A stretch of 64,000 nt of DNA. It comes from Streptomyces sp. CCM_MD2014 (GTDB lineage: Bacteria > Actinomycetota > Actinomycetes > Streptomycetales > Streptomycetaceae). Below are positions 43,592 to 53,789 of the stretch, piece after piece (position 1 is the stretch's first letter; each line of letters starts with the position of its first letter). Made by a program: the position numbers and the translations under genes. Under the pieces are notes generated by a model that was given only the letters and a program-made list of their open reading frames with translations, did no database searches and was not told the DNA's origin. The stretch covers positions 310,001-374,000 of the forward strand of contig NZ_CP009754.1 of assembly GCF_000772045.1 (NCBI RefSeq), written 5' to 3'.

Positions 43592-43876
43592 TCAGCGGCA
43601 GAACCCGTAGGCCTGCTCCAGCCAACGGTGGAGCGCCGTGTGCACACTGCCGGGGAGCACACTGAGCTGATCGATGGCGGCCCGGTCCCCGGCGGAGGGC
43701 GCGATACCGGCGGTGGTCAGCAGGGCGAGCAGGTCGAGACGGCGCAGGTCGACGGGGTCGACCCGACAGGCCACGCGCTCGGCGGGGTTGGGCGGCTGGA
43801 GCAGGAAGTCGCCCGTCGTGTCGCGGGAGCGCGAGGGCGTCGGGACGGTGGCGGTCGGAGCAGTCGTCGGGTGCAT
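43592..43876 (-). CDS. Small hypothetical protein
   Basis: This is a 94-residue protein of unknown function with a Thr/Pro-rich first 25 residues and a helical remainder (VDPVDLRRLDLLALLTTAGIAPSAGDRAAIDQLSVLPGSVHTALHRWLEQAYGFC). GGAGG precedes the ATG. It has no membrane segment or motif that I recognise. The 295 bases upstream hold its promoter and that of the divergent secreted protein gene, with nothing else clear. Confidence 0.65.
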   Translation of the reverse strand: MHPTTAPTATVPTPSRSRDTTGDFLLQPPNPAERVACRVDPVDLRRLDLLALLTTAGIAPSAGDRAAIDQLSVLPGSVHTALHRWLEQAYGFCR

Positions 43877-44171
43877 ACCGCGGTCCTCCACTTGAGGGGT
43901 CGCCTGGACGGGTCCCCTGGTCGGGTCGCCGTTCTTGACGGCTGGAGACACCGGGGCGGCGACGGCGGTTGCGGACCGCCGCGAGGACCACACGGTGGAT
44001 GCAATCGGCGTCTTGTCGCACGAACCGGGTGCCCGGCGCGGTACGCAGGCCGGCCCCCCGGGGCTCCCGGGGCTGCTCCGTACGAGTGGTGCGTTCCCCG
44101 ACTCGGTCGTACGGTCGGAACGGAGAAAGGGGAAAGCGGAGACAAGCGACCCCGAGACGGCGGGAGCAGAC

Positions 44172-44630
44172 ATGGGCAGGAACCCGATGAGGGCAGCGGT
44201 CACACTCTGTGCCGCCGCCGCGCTGGCAGTCCCCCTCGGCACGGCCTCCGCCGCACCGTCGGCACAACCCGCGGCGCGGACCCAGCAGACCCAGGATCCG
44301 GTACTGATCGACTGCTCCGGGCAGCCGCAGATCGGGCCCGCGGCGTACGTGCTCGCCTGCGGCGACGGCAACAGCCGCCTGGTCTCGCTGCGCTGGTTCC
44401 GCTGGGACCCGCAGGCCGCCGTGGGCCGCGGCACGAACGCCGTCAACGACTGCGACCCGTACTGCGCCGCGGGCGCCTTCCACTCCTACCCGGTGACCGT
44501 ACGGCTCGACATGCCGACGGGCGGGGAGCAGGGCACGGGCCAACCGCACTTCACCCGGATCACCCTCACCTACACCGACGGCAGGCCGGACGGGTCCCCG
44601 CGCACGGTGACCTACCCCTTGCCCGGCTGA
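44172..44630 (+). CDS. Secreted small protein with four conserved cysteines
   Basis: The 152-residue preprotein has a Sec signal (MRAAVTLCAAAALAVPLGTASAAPSA, cleavage likely after ASA). The mature part is about 120 residues with Cys pairs at DCSGQ/LACGDGN and NDCDPYC, and a conserved core SLRWFRWDPQAAVGRGTNAVNDCDPYCAAGAFHSYPVTVRL, followed by FTRITLTYTDG. This pattern recurs in actinobacterial exported proteins of unknown function. It lacks the features of subtilisin-inhibitor proteins. An in-frame ATG at 44187 could also serve as the start. Confidence 0.8.
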   Translation: MGRNPMRAAVTLCAAAALAVPLGTASAAPSAQPAARTQQTQDPVLIDCSGQPQIGPAAYVLACGDGNSRLVSLRWFRWDPQAAVGRGTNAVNDCDPYCAAGAFHSYPVTVRLDMPTGGEQGTGQPHFTRITLTYTDGRPDGSPRTVTYPLPG

Positions 44631-44651
44631 CCGGCCGGCGGGCGGGACCGG

Positions 44652-47030
44652 TCAGTCCGGCAGCACCAGCCGGCAGGTGTCCCCCGGCTGGAGGCGCACC
44701 TCGCGGTCCGGCAGCCGGACGTCGATCGGCAGCGGGCCGGCCGCGGGTACGGCGATCTCCAGCCGGCCGTGCTCCAGCCGGAACCGCACCCCCCAGTGGC
44801 CCTGGTAGCGCACGGAGAACCCGTACGACGACAGTTCGGGCAGCGGCACGGGGTCCAGCCACAACGCGCCCGCGCGGCTCTCCAGACCGGTCAGCCCGCG
44901 CTGGACCAGGTCGAGGGTGCCCGCCATGGCGCCGAGGTGGATGCCCTCCCCGGTGGTGCCGCCCTGGAGGTCGGCGACGTCGCCCTTGAGCGCCTCCTGG
45001 AAGTACGCCCAGGCCTCGGCGCGGCGGGCGCGGGCCAGGATCCAGCCGTGGACGAGTCCGCTGAGGGTGGATCCGTGGCTGGTGCGGGCCAGGTAGTGGT
45101 CGACGGTGCGCTGCCAGGTCTCCTCGTCGAGCCGGTACCCCAGGCGGCCGAAGAGGGCGCGGAGTTCGGCCGGGGAGAACAGGTAGCCCAGCATGAGGAC
45201 GTCGGCCTGTTTGGACGCCTGGTAGTTGTTGACGCTGTCGTTCTCGGCCTCCAGGAGGCGGTCGAGGCGCCTGATGTCGCCGTACCGCTCGCGGTAGCCC
45301 GCCCAGTCGAGTTCGGCGAGGTCGCCGTACCCCTCGAACTGGCTGACGACGCCCTCGTGGAAGGGGACGTGGAGGGTGCGGGAGACGCTGTCCCACTGTT
45401 CCAGTTCCGCGTCGTCCAGCGCGGTGCGTTCGACGAGTTCGCGGCGGCGGGGCTCGGGCAGGCCGTCGAGGACTTCGAGGGTGCGGGACAGCACCCAGGC
45501 GGCGGTGACGTTGGTGTACGCGTTGTCGTCGAGACCGGGGCGGTCGGCGCCGGGGTAGGCCTCGTGGTACTCGTCGGGGCCGACGACGCCCCTGATGCGG
45601 TACCGGCCGACCTGTTCGTCCCAGGTGGCGGAGTCGGCCCAGAAGCGCGCGATCTGCAGCAGCATCTCGGCGCCCTTGGTGTGCAGGAACTCGGCGTCGC
45701 CGCTGGCCTCGCAGTACTGCCACACGTTGTACGCGATGGCGGAGCCCACGTGGTGCTGGAGGTGGGAGTGGTCGGGGAGCCAGCGGCCCGAGCGCGGGTT
45801 GAGGTGCAGCTGCTGGGTCTCCTCGCGGCCGTCGCTGCCGCTCTGCCAGGGGTAGAGCGCGCCGCGCCTGCCGATCGCGCGGGCCGCGGAGCGGGCCCTC
45901 TCCAGGCGGCGGTGCCGGTAGTGCAGCAGGGCCCGCGACACTTCGGGGAAGTGCAGGTTCAGGTAGGGCAGGACGAACAGTTCGTCCCAGAAGACGTGGC
46001 CGCGGTAGGCCTCCCCGTGCAGCCCGCGCGCCGGTACGCCCACGTCGAGGTCGGCGGTGTGCGGGGAGAGGGTCTGGAGCACGTGGAAGAGGTGCAGGCG
46101 CAGGATGCTGCCCGCCTCGCCGGGCACCTCCAGTTCGGCGCGGCGCCACAGCTGGCCCCAGGCGGTGCGGTGGGTGACCAGCAGGTCGTCGAAGCCGGGG
46201 GCTTCGGCCACCCGGTCGACGGCGGCCTGGAGCGGGTCGCTGATCGCCGGGTCGCGCGAGGTGTGCAGGGCCACGACCTTGTCGACGACGGCGGTGCGGC
46301 CCGGCTCCACGCGCAGGACGGTGCGCTGGGTGACGCACAAGTGCTCGCGTGCCGCGGTGACGGGCGCGTCGGCGGTGGTGCGGGCGGCCATGCCGATCCG
46401 GGTGTCCGAGGTCCGGGTCCGGCAGCGCAGCCACACGGTGTCGGCGGCGTCGGCGCCGCCGGTGTGCACGTGGGTGAGGTGGTGGCCGTCGAGTTCCCGG
46501 TAGCGCGGCACCCCGCTGTTGGTGACGCCCCCGTCGAGGGCCGCCTCCACCTCCAGGTCGGCCGGGCCGCCCTCGGCGGTGAACTCGGTGCGCAGGGCGG
46601 CGAGATGGGGGTCGGCCATGTGCACCAGACGCACCTGGCGCACGTACAGCACGCGTTCCCCGCCGAGCGCGAACCCGGTGCGGCGCTCCAGCACGCCCGT
46701 GTCCAGGTGCACGGTCTGGCGGTGGTCGAGCACCTCGGCGGTGTCGGGCGTGAGCCAGTCGCCCCCGGCGGGCCGGAAGCGCAGCGGCAGCCAGTTGGGC
46801 AGGTTGACCATGTCCTCGTTCTCGACCTCGCGCCCCGCGACGCCGGAGGTGAGCCGGTTGTAGCAGCCGGCGACGTAGGTGCCCGGGTAGTGCACGTCGT
46901 CGGCGGCGCACTCGGGCAGCGCGCCGCGGGTGGCGAAGTAGCCGTTGCCGAGGGTGCACAGGGACTCGCGCAGCCGTTCCTCCGCAGGGTCGTAGTGGTC
47001 GTAGTCCCAAGTCGACGGGGTCGCGGTCAC
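44652..47030 (-). CDS. Glycoside hydrolase family 65 phosphorylase
   Basis: The 792-residue protein has the GH65 layout: an N-terminal beta-sandwich ([36 protein letters not shown]), a linker, an (alpha/alpha)6 barrel with [26 protein letters not shown] and the catalytic acid loop [12 protein letters not shown], and a small C-terminal beta domain. Such enzymes phosphorolyse trehalose, maltose, kojibiose or related disaccharides, giving beta-glucose 1-phosphate; some are hydrolases. The exact disaccharide is not readable. The GTG start overlaps the phosphoketolase stop by four bases, so they are co-translated. Confidence 0.9.
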   Translation of the reverse strand: MTATPSTWDYDHYDPAEERLRESLCTLGNGYFATRGALPECAADDVHYPGTYVAGCYNRLTSGVAGREVENEDMVNLPNWLPLRFRPAGGDWLTPDTAEVLDHRQTVHLDTGVLERRTGFALGGERVLYVRQVRLVHMADPHLAALRTEFTAEGGPADLEVEAALDGGVTNSGVPRYRELDGHHLTHVHTGGADAADTVWLRCRTRTSDTRIGMAARTTADAPVTAAREHLCVTQRTVLRVEPGRTAVVDKVVALHTSRDPAISDPLQAAVDRVAEAPGFDDLLVTHRTAWGQLWRRAELEVPGEAGSILRLHLFHVLQTLSPHTADLDVGVPARGLHGEAYRGHVFWDELFVLPYLNLHFPEVSRALLHYRHRRLERARSAARAIGRRGALYPWQSGSDGREETQQLHLNPRSGRWLPDHSHLQHHVGSAIAYNVWQYCEASGDAEFLHTKGAEMLLQIARFWADSATWDEQVGRYRIRGVVGPDEYHEAYPGADRPGLDDNAYTNVTAAWVLSRTLEVLDGLPEPRRRELVERTALDDAELEQWDSVSRTLHVPFHEGVVSQFEGYGDLAELDWAGYRERYGDIRRLDRLLEAENDSVNNYQASKQADVLMLGYLFSPAELRALFGRLGYRLDEETWQRTVDHYLARTSHGSTLSGLVHGWILARARRAEAWAYFQEALKGDVADLQGGTTGEGIHLGAMAGTLDLVQRGLTGLESRAGALWLDPVPLPELSSYGFSVRYQGHWGVRFRLEHGRLEIAVPAAGPLPIDVRLPDREVRLQPGDTCRLVLPD

Positions 47031-49417
47031 CGCGAGCCGTCCCAGGTCCAGTCGGCGACCTCGGGCAGGTCCACGCCGTGCTCGCGGATCCAGTCGTGGT
47101 GCCGCAGGCGGGCGTCCTCCATGCGCTGCCGTACGGCCGCCGCGCGCACGGCGAGGCCGGGCACGCGGTCGATGACGTCCATGACCAGTCGGTAGCGGTC
47201 CAGGTCGTTGCCGACCACCATGTCGAAGGGTGTGGTGGTGGTCCCGATCTCCTTGTAGCCGCGCACGTGCAGGTGGGCGTGGCCGGTGCGCCGGTAGGCG
47301 AGCCGGTGGATGAGCCAGGGGTAGCCGTGGTAGGCGAAGATCACCGGTTTGTCGGCGGTGAACAGGCCGTCGTACTCGAAGTCGCTCATGCCGTGCGGGT
47401 GTTCGCCGCTGGGCAGCAGTCGGGCGATGTCGACGACGTTGACCACACGCACGGCCAGTCCGGGCAGGTGCTGACGGATGAGCTGTGCGGCGGCCAGGAT
47501 CTCCTGGGTGGGGACGTCTCCCGCGCAGGCGAGCACCACGTCGGGTTCGCGGCTGCCGTCCTCGGTGCCGGCCCAGTCCCAGACGCCGGCGCCGCGCGCG
47601 CAGTGCACGCGGGCCTGCTCCATGGAGAGCCAGTCGAAGCAGGGCTGCTTGCCGGCGACGATCACGTTGACGTAGTCGCGGCTGCGCAGGGCGTGGTCGG
47701 CGACGGAGAGCAGGGTGTTGGCGTCCGGCGGCAGGTAGACCCGTACGGCTTCGGGACTCTTGTTGAGGATGTGGTCGACGAAGCCGGGGTCCTGGTGGGA
47801 GAAACCGTTGTGGTCCTGCCGCCACACGTGGGAGGTGAGCAGGTAGTTGAGGGAGGCGATGGGTGCGCGCCAGGGCAGTCGGCGGGTGACGCGCAGCCAT
47901 TTGACGTGCTGGTTGACCATCGAGTCGACGATGTGCACGAAGGCCTCGTAGCAGGAGAACAGTCCGTGCCGGCCGGTGAGGAGGTAGCCCTCCAGCCAGC
48001 CCTGGCAGGTGTGTTCGGACAGGATCTCCATGACGCGGCCGTGCCGGTCCAGGTCCTCGTCGACGGGCAGCGTCTGTTCCTGCCAGGCCTTGCCGCTGGC
48101 CTCGTAGACGGCCTGGAGCCGGTTGGAGGCGGTCTCGTCGGGGCCGACGAGGCGGAAGTCGCGGCGGTCGGCGGTGGCGTCCATGACGTCCCGGAGCAGG
48201 TCGCCGAGGACCCGGGTGGGCTCGTGCATGCTCGCACCGGGCTCGCCGACGGGCACGGCGTACTTCTCCAGGGCGGGCAGGGGCAGCTCGCGCAGGAGGA
48301 GGCCGCCGTTGGCGAAGGGGGTGGCGCCGAGGCGGCGGGGCCCCTCGGGGACGGCGGCGAGGACGGCGGGCCGCGGGGCCCCGGCGTCGTCGAACAGCTC
48401 CTCGGGGCGGTAGGAGCGCAGCCACCGCTCCAGCTGCGCGAGGTGCTCCGGATCGGTCCGTACGGCGGGCAGGGGCACCTGGTGGGCGCGCCAGGTGTTC
48501 TCCACGGGCAGTCCGTCGACCTCGGCGGGGCCGGTCCAGCCCTTGGGGGTGCGCAGGACGATCATGGGCCAGCGGGGGCGGCCGGTGGCGCCCTCCTCGC
48601 GGGCGGCCCGCTGGATCGCGGCGATGCGGTCGAGGGCGGTGTCCATGGCCCGGGCCGTCGCACGGTGGACGGCGGCGGGCTCGTCGCCGGTGACGTGGAT
48701 CGGGTCGTGGCCGTAGCCGCGCAGGAGTTCGTCCAGCTCGCCCTCCGGGAGGCGGGCGAGCACCGTCGGGTTGGCGATCTTGTAGCCGTTGAGGTGCAGG
48801 ATCGGCAGGACGGCGCCGTCGTGCACCGGGTCGAGGAACTTGTTGGAGTGCCAGGACGTCGCCAGCGGGCCGGTCTCCGCCTCGCCGTCGCCGATCACGC
48901 AGGCGACGGTGAGGTCCGGGTGGTCGAAGGCTGCGCCGTAGGCGTGCGAGAGCGCGTAGCCCAGCTCGCCGCCCTCGTGGATCGAGCCCGGCGTCTCGGG
49001 CGCGACGTGGCTCGGTACGCCGCCGGGGAACGAGAACTGCTTGAAGAGCCGGGCCATCCCGGCCGCGTCCCGGGTGACGTCCGGGTAGGTCTCGGTGTAC
49101 GAGCCCTCCAGCCACGCGTTGGCCAGGACCGCGGGACCGCCGTGGCCGGGGCCCCAGACGCACAGGGCGTCGAGGTCGCGCGCCTTGATCACCCGGTTGA
49201 GATGGGTGTGGACCAGGTTGAGGCCGGGTGAGGTGCCCCAGTGGCCGAGCAGCCGCGGCTTGACGTGCTCGGGGCGCAGGGGTTCGGCCAGCAGCGGGTT
49301 GGCCATCAGGTAGATCTGGCCGACGGAGAGGTAGTTCGCGGCTCGCCAGTGGGCGTCCAGGCCGGCGAGCTCCTCCTCGGTGAGGTCGGTGGGCGCCTGC
49401 TGCGTGTCGACGGACAT
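47027..49417 (-). CDS. xfp: Xylulose-5-phosphate/fructose-6-phosphate phosphoketolase
   Basis: This 796-residue thiamine diphosphate enzyme cleaves xylulose 5-phosphate or fructose 6-phosphate with phosphate to acetyl phosphate plus glyceraldehyde 3-phosphate or erythrose 4-phosphate. [40 protein letters not shown] (the diphosphate-magnesium site GDGE), [19 protein letters not shown] and VNVVDIARL are family signatures. GGAAGG precedes the ATG. It is the first gene of a pair with the GH65 phosphorylase. Coupled action would turn stored disaccharide into acetyl phosphate for ATP. No acetate kinase is nearby. Confidence 0.95.
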   Translation of the reverse strand: MSVDTQQAPTDLTEEELAGLDAHWRAANYLSVGQIYLMANPLLAEPLRPEHVKPRLLGHWGTSPGLNLVHTHLNRVIKARDLDALCVWGPGHGGPAVLANAWLEGSYTETYPDVTRDAAGMARLFKQFSFPGGVPSHVAPETPGSIHEGGELGYALSHAYGAAFDHPDLTVACVIGDGEAETGPLATSWHSNKFLDPVHDGAVLPILHLNGYKIANPTVLARLPEGELDELLRGYGHDPIHVTGDEPAAVHRATARAMDTALDRIAAIQRAAREEGATGRPRWPMIVLRTPKGWTGPAEVDGLPVENTWRAHQVPLPAVRTDPEHLAQLERWLRSYRPEELFDDAGAPRPAVLAAVPEGPRRLGATPFANGGLLLRELPLPALEKYAVPVGEPGASMHEPTRVLGDLLRDVMDATADRRDFRLVGPDETASNRLQAVYEASGKAWQEQTLPVDEDLDRHGRVMEILSEHTCQGWLEGYLLTGRHGLFSCYEAFVHIVDSMVNQHVKWLRVTRRLPWRAPIASLNYLLTSHVWRQDHNGFSHQDPGFVDHILNKSPEAVRVYLPPDANTLLSVADHALRSRDYVNVIVAGKQPCFDWLSMEQARVHCARGAGVWDWAGTEDGSREPDVVLACAGDVPTQEILAAAQLIRQHLPGLAVRVVNVVDIARLLPSGEHPHGMSDFEYDGLFTADKPVIFAYHGYPWLIHRLAYRRTGHAHLHVRGYKEIGTTTTPFDMVVGNDLDRYRLVMDVIDRVPGLAVRAAAVRQRMEDARLRHHDWIREHGVDLPEVADWTWDGSR

Positions 49418-49752
49418 CGGTGGTCCTTCCGTGTCGGGACAGCCGGTCGGGGCGCGCGGGCACGGGGTGCCCGTGCACATCCCAACCCTGCGCCGACCGG
49501 GCGGGTACCCGAGAGGACCGTTCGGGTCACGTCGTGTGCCGAACGGGTCACGGGCGCCGGTACCGGGAGGAGGCGGGCAACGGTGCGTGACGAGAACAGC
49601 ACGGTCGTCACCGGCGCCGACCCCGGTGTCGACCGTGCTGGTGCACCGGATACCCCGACTTCTGCCCCGCACACGGCAGTTGTCCGAGTTCCGCGACAGG
49701 GTCCGGAACGGCGGCGAAGCGGGCCCGTGAAGCGGTGACCCCACCTCGGAGA
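49418..49752. other. Intergenic region with an inverted repeat upstream of phosphoketolase
   Basis: This is most of a 415-base divergent gap. CCGTTCGG (49518-49525) and CCGAACGG (49539-49546) are perfect complements with a 13-base spacer, about 100-130 bases before the phosphoketolase start, and CGGGTCACG is repeated beside each arm. It is a plausible operator. No gene or RNA is evident. Confidence 0.45.
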
Positions 49753-49807
49753 ATACCCCCGTGGGTATATCTGTTACGGTGGCCGGGAGTGATACCCCCG
49801 GGGGTAA
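49753..49807. promoter_or_regulatory. Two CstR/CsoR-type operators before the MBL-rhodanese gene
   Basis: ATACCCCCGTGGGTAT (49753-49768) and ATACCCCCGGGGGTAA (49792-49807) are both ATACCC-N4-GGGTAW palindromes, 39 bases centre to centre. The second ends 25 bases before the GTG start. A third copy at 52307-52322 guards the rhodanese gene, and a CsoR-family repressor is encoded between them. Confidence 0.85.
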
Positions 49808-49832
49808 TTCGGAAGCGAAAGGAGAGAGCACG

Positions 49833-51215
49833 GTGTTCTTCGTCGACGTCCTGGAAACCGAGGGACTGGGCAACCGCAGCTATCTGGCGGGCGGTCCCCG
49901 CTCGGCCGTGGTCGTGGACCCGCCGCGGGACATCGACCGCGTCGTCGCCGCGGCCGCCCGGCGCGGGGTGCGGATCACCGCCGTCGCCGAGACCCACGTG
50001 CACAACGACTACGTCACCGGCGGCCTGGAGCTGGCCCGCCTCACCGGCGCGCGCTATCTGGTGCCGGCGGCGGCCGAGGTGGCGTACGCGCGGGTGGCGG
50101 TGTCGGACGGTGAGGTTGAGCCGGTCGACGCGGGGCTGGAACTGCGCGCGGTGGCCACGCCGGGCCACACCCCGCACCACACCTCGTACGTCCTCCAGGA
50201 GGCGGGGCGGGCCGTGGCCGCCTTCACCGGCGGTTCGCTGCTGATCGGCACCGTGGGCCGGCCCGATCTGGTGGAGCCGCGGCTGACCGAGGAGCTGGCC
50301 CGCGCCCAGCACGCCTCCGCGCACCGTCTCGCGGACCAGCTCGAGGACGGCGTGAGCGTGCTGCCCACCCACGGTTTCGGCAGCTTCTGCTCGTCCTCCT
50401 CCTCCGGCGGCGAGCACAGCACGATCGGCGCCGAGAAGGCCGCCAACCCGGCGCTCGTCCAGGACGTGGAGACCTTCGTCCGGGAGCTGCTGGCGGGGCT
50501 GGACGACGTGCCCGCCTACTACGCCCACATGGCACCGGCGAACTCCGAAGGACCCGCCCCGCTGGACCTGACCGAACCCCGGCGTGCCGACGCCGAGGAG
50601 ATAGCCCGGCGGCTGGCCGCCGGCGAGTGGGTCGTGGACCTGCGCTCCCGGGTGGCCTTCGCCGCCGGTCATGTCGCCGGGTCGCTCAACTTCGAGCTCG
50701 ACGGGCAGCTCGCGACCTATCTGGCCTGGATGATCCCGTGGGGCAGGCCGGTGGCGCTGCTCGCGCACAGCGCGGACGACCTGGCCCGCGCCCAGCGCGA
50801 ACTGGCCCGGGTGGGCATCGACCGCCCGGCCGCGGCGGCGGTGGGCTCGCCGGCCGACTGGGTCGCGGACGGGGACCGGCCGGCCTCCTTCCGCCGTGCC
50901 GCGTTCGCCGAGCTGGCCGCGGCGCGGCGGGACGGCGAGGACGTGGTGGTCCTCGACGTGCGCCGGGACGCGGAACGCGCCCACGGGTGGATCGGGGGCA
51001 GCGTGCACGTGCCGGTCCACGAGCTGCCCCGGCGCCTGGACGAGGTGCCGCAGGGCACGGTGTGGGTGCACTGCGCGGGCGGGATGCGGGCGGCGGTCGC
51101 CGCGTCCGTGCTGGACGCCGCCGGCCGCGAGGTCGTCGCGGTCGACGACGGTTTCGCCGCGGCGGCCGAGGCCGGTCTGCCGCTCGTGACGCCCGCCGAC
51201 GACACCGCCGCATGA
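49833..51215 (+). CDS. MBL-fold persulfide dioxygenase-like protein with two rhodanese domains
   Basis: The 460-residue protein resembles CstB/ETHE1-type enzymes. The metallo-beta-lactamase domain (1 to about 240) has H55-x-H57-N-D59-Y60 ([11 protein letters not shown]), where most members have H-x-H-x-[11 protein letters not shown] and LPTHGFGSF supply other ligands. A first rhodanese fold (about 260-350) reads LLAHSADD where the cysteine should be, so it is inactive. The second (about 360-460) has VHCAGGMR with C414 as the likely persulfide-carrying residue. The enzyme should oxidise or transfer sulfane sulfur in the cytoplasm. AAAGGAGAG precedes the GTG start; it overlaps the TauE gene by four bases. 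Confidence 0.88.
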   Translation: MFFVDVLETEGLGNRSYLAGGPRSAVVVDPPRDIDRVVAAAARRGVRITAVAETHVHNDYVTGGLELARLTGARYLVPAAAEVAYARVAVSDGEVEPVDAGLELRAVATPGHTPHHTSYVLQEAGRAVAAFTGGSLLIGTVGRPDLVEPRLTEELARAQHASAHRLADQLEDGVSVLPTHGFGSFCSSSSSGGEHSTIGAEKAANPALVQDVETFVRELLAGLDDVPAYYAHMAPANSEGPAPLDLTEPRRADAEEIARRLAAGEWVVDLRSRVAFAAGHVAGSLNFELDGQLATYLAWMIPWGRPVALLAHSADDLARAQRELARVGIDRPAAAAVGSPADWVADGDRPASFRRAAFAELAAARRDGEDVVVLDVRRDAERAHGWIGGSVHVPVHELPRRLDEVPQGTVWVHCAGGMRAAVAASVLDAAGREVVAVDDGFAAAAEAGLPLVTPADDTAA

Positions 51216-51955
51216 CGCCGCTGGTCCTCGCCCTGATCGCCGGCGCCGTGGCCGGTGTGTCCCTGGGCGCGCTGGGGGCCGGCGGCAGCATCCTCACCGT
51301 GCCCGCGCTCATCTACCTGCTCGGCTTCACCCCGGCGGCGGCGACCACCGCGAGCCTGGTCGTCGTGATCGTCACGTCGGTCACCGCGCTGGTGGCGCAC
51401 GCCCGGGCGGGGGCGGTGCGGTGGCGGGCCGGGCTGCTGTTCGCGGCGGCGGGTGTGCTGCCGGCCGCCGTGGCCGGAGCCCTGTCGGCGCGGGTGCCCG
51501 AGGCGGTGCTGACCGTGCTGTTCGCGGCCCTGGCGGCCCTGGCCGGCCTGCACATGCTGCGCCGGCGCACGCCGCTGGAGACCGGCACCGTGTCGGGGAC
51601 GCGTGCGGCCGGGGCCGGGGCCGGCCTCGGCGCGGTGACCGGGTTCCTCGGAGTCGGCGGCGGCTTCCTGGCGGTGCCCGCGCTGGTGACGGTGCTGGCG
51701 GTGCCGATGAGCGCGGCGGTGGGCACGAGCCTGCTGGTGGTGTCCGCCAACGCGCTGGTGGCCCTCGCCGGCCGGGCGCACAGCGCCGTGCACCTGGATC
51801 TCGGGCTGCTCCTGCCGTTCCTGGCCACCGCCGTCCTCGGGGCCTGGGACGGCAGGCGGCTGGCCGCGAAGGTCTCCGCGGGGACGCTGCGGCGCCTCTT
51901 CGGTGCCGTGCTGCTCGCCGTGGCCGCGGCGATGGGCGCGACGGCGGTACTGTGA
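51212..51955 (+). CDS. TauE/SafE-family sulfite/organosulfonate exporter
   Basis: The 247-residue membrane protein has about eight hydrophobic segments in two repeats: LVLALIAGAVAGVSLGALGAGGSILTVPALIYLLGF and GAGLGAVTGFLGVGGGFLAVPALVTVLAVPMSAAVGTSLL. The repeated Gly-Gly-Gly-Phe/Ser and Pro-Ala-Leu motifs are TSUP hallmarks. With the persulfide-handling enzyme in the same operon, it probably exports sulfite or thiosulfate formed by oxidation. The ATG overlaps the previous stop by four bases (ATGA). Confidence 0.88.
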   Translation: MTPLVLALIAGAVAGVSLGALGAGGSILTVPALIYLLGFTPAAATTASLVVVIVTSVTALVAHARAGAVRWRAGLLFAAAGVLPAAVAGALSARVPEAVLTVLFAALAALAGLHMLRRRTPLETGTVSGTRAAGAGAGLGAVTGFLGVGGGFLAVPALVTVLAVPMSAAVGTSLLVVSANALVALAGRAHSAVHLDLGLLLPFLATAVLGAWDGRRLAAKVSAGTLRRLFGAVLLAVAAAMGATAVL

Positions 51956-51977
51956 TCCGCCGCCCTGCCCGAGCGCG

Positions 51978-52978
<1,001 letters not shown>

Positions 52979-53037
52979 GACACAGCCGTGACGGCGGGCG
53001 CCGATCCCTCACTGGGGGGGGCGGCGCCCGCCTATTT

Positions 53038-53067
53038 TGCATGCCATGCATCTTTGCATACCATGCA
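53038..53067. promoter_or_regulatory. Tandem palindromes at the TetR start
   Basis: TGCATGCCATGCA (53038-53050) and TGCATACCATGCA (53055-53067) are both TGCAT-N3-ATGCA palindromes, spaced 17 bases apart. They end five bases before the ATG at 53072 and are AT-rich compared with flanking DNA. They probably bind the TetR regulator itself. Confidence 0.75.
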
Positions 53068-53071
53068 ACTT

Positions 53072-53740
53072 ATGTCGGAGAAGAGTGCTGCCGGGGGCGG
53101 TCTGCGGGAGCGGAAGAAGCGGGCCACGCGTGCCGCTCTGGCCGAGGCCGCGGTACGGCTCGCCGCCGAACACGGGGCGGAGAAGGTCACCGTCGAGGCG
53201 ATCAGCGCCGCGGCCGGGGTCTCCGTACGCACCTTCTTCAACTACTTCGACAGCCGCGACGACGCCTTCGTGGTGGTCGACGCGGACGCGGGCGCGCGCA
53301 TGCGGCGCGCCGTCCTGGACGCACCGGCCGTTCTCTCCCCGTTGGAAGCCCTGCGCGAGGCCATGGCGGCGGAGCTGGCCGAGGCGGAACAGCAGCACGA
53401 ACTGTGGCGGCTGCACGCCAAGGTCCTGCACGCCTCGCCGCACCTCCTGGCGCGGGGCGTCGGGGCCCACATGGCGGCCGAGGCGGACCTGGCCGACGCC
53501 ATCGCCGAACGCCTGCGCGGGGTCGGCGACACGGGCGGCCCGGGCTCCGGAGCCGGGCCGGGGTCCGTGACCGGCCCCGGTTCCGGGCTCTACCCGCGGC
53601 TGCTGGCCGCGGTGGCGGGCGCCGCGGTGCGCACCAGCATGGACCACTGGTCCGCCCACCAGGAGGAAGCCGCCTTCCTCGACGTCTTCCACGAGGTGTT
53701 CACCCTCCTCGCCGCCGGTCTTCCGGCACCCTCCGCGTAG
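53072..53740 (+). CDS. TetR-family regulator of the adjacent efflux gene
   Basis: This 222-residue protein starts with a TetR helix-turn-helix (RKKRATRAALAEAAVRLAAEHGAEKVTVEAISAAAGVSVRTFFNYFDSRDDAFVVVD). The ligand domain is helical and includes a Gly/Pro-rich insert at about residues 155-170 (GPGSGAGPGSVTGPGSG). ATG 53072 was chosen because the ATG at 53063 falls within the operator; no ribosome site is visible, so the message may be leaderless. The MFS gene follows after 49 bases on the same strand. Confidence 0.87.
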   Translation: MSEKSAAGGGLRERKKRATRAALAEAAVRLAAEHGAEKVTVEAISAAAGVSVRTFFNYFDSRDDAFVVVDADAGARMRRAVLDAPAVLSPLEALREAMAAELAEAEQQHELWRLHAKVLHASPHLLARGVGAHMAAEADLADAIAERLRGVGDTGGPGSGAGPGSVTGPGSGLYPRLLAAVAGAAVRTSMDHWSAHQEEAAFLDVFHEVFTLLAAGLPAPSA

Positions 53741-53789
53741 CTCCGCGCCGGGCTCGCGACCCAACAGGACCTGAACCGAAAGAGATTCC

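Noticed and set aside
44172..44630. Subtilisin-inhibitor (SSI) family assignment for the secreted protein
   Set aside because: Length and cysteine count are similar, but the SSI core and reactive-site pattern are absent.
44652..49478. A single 1608-codon minus-strand frame suggesting a fusion of GH65 and phosphoketolase
   Set aside because: The phosphoketolase lies in another frame, and its stop overlaps a proper GTG start for GH65, so these are two genes.
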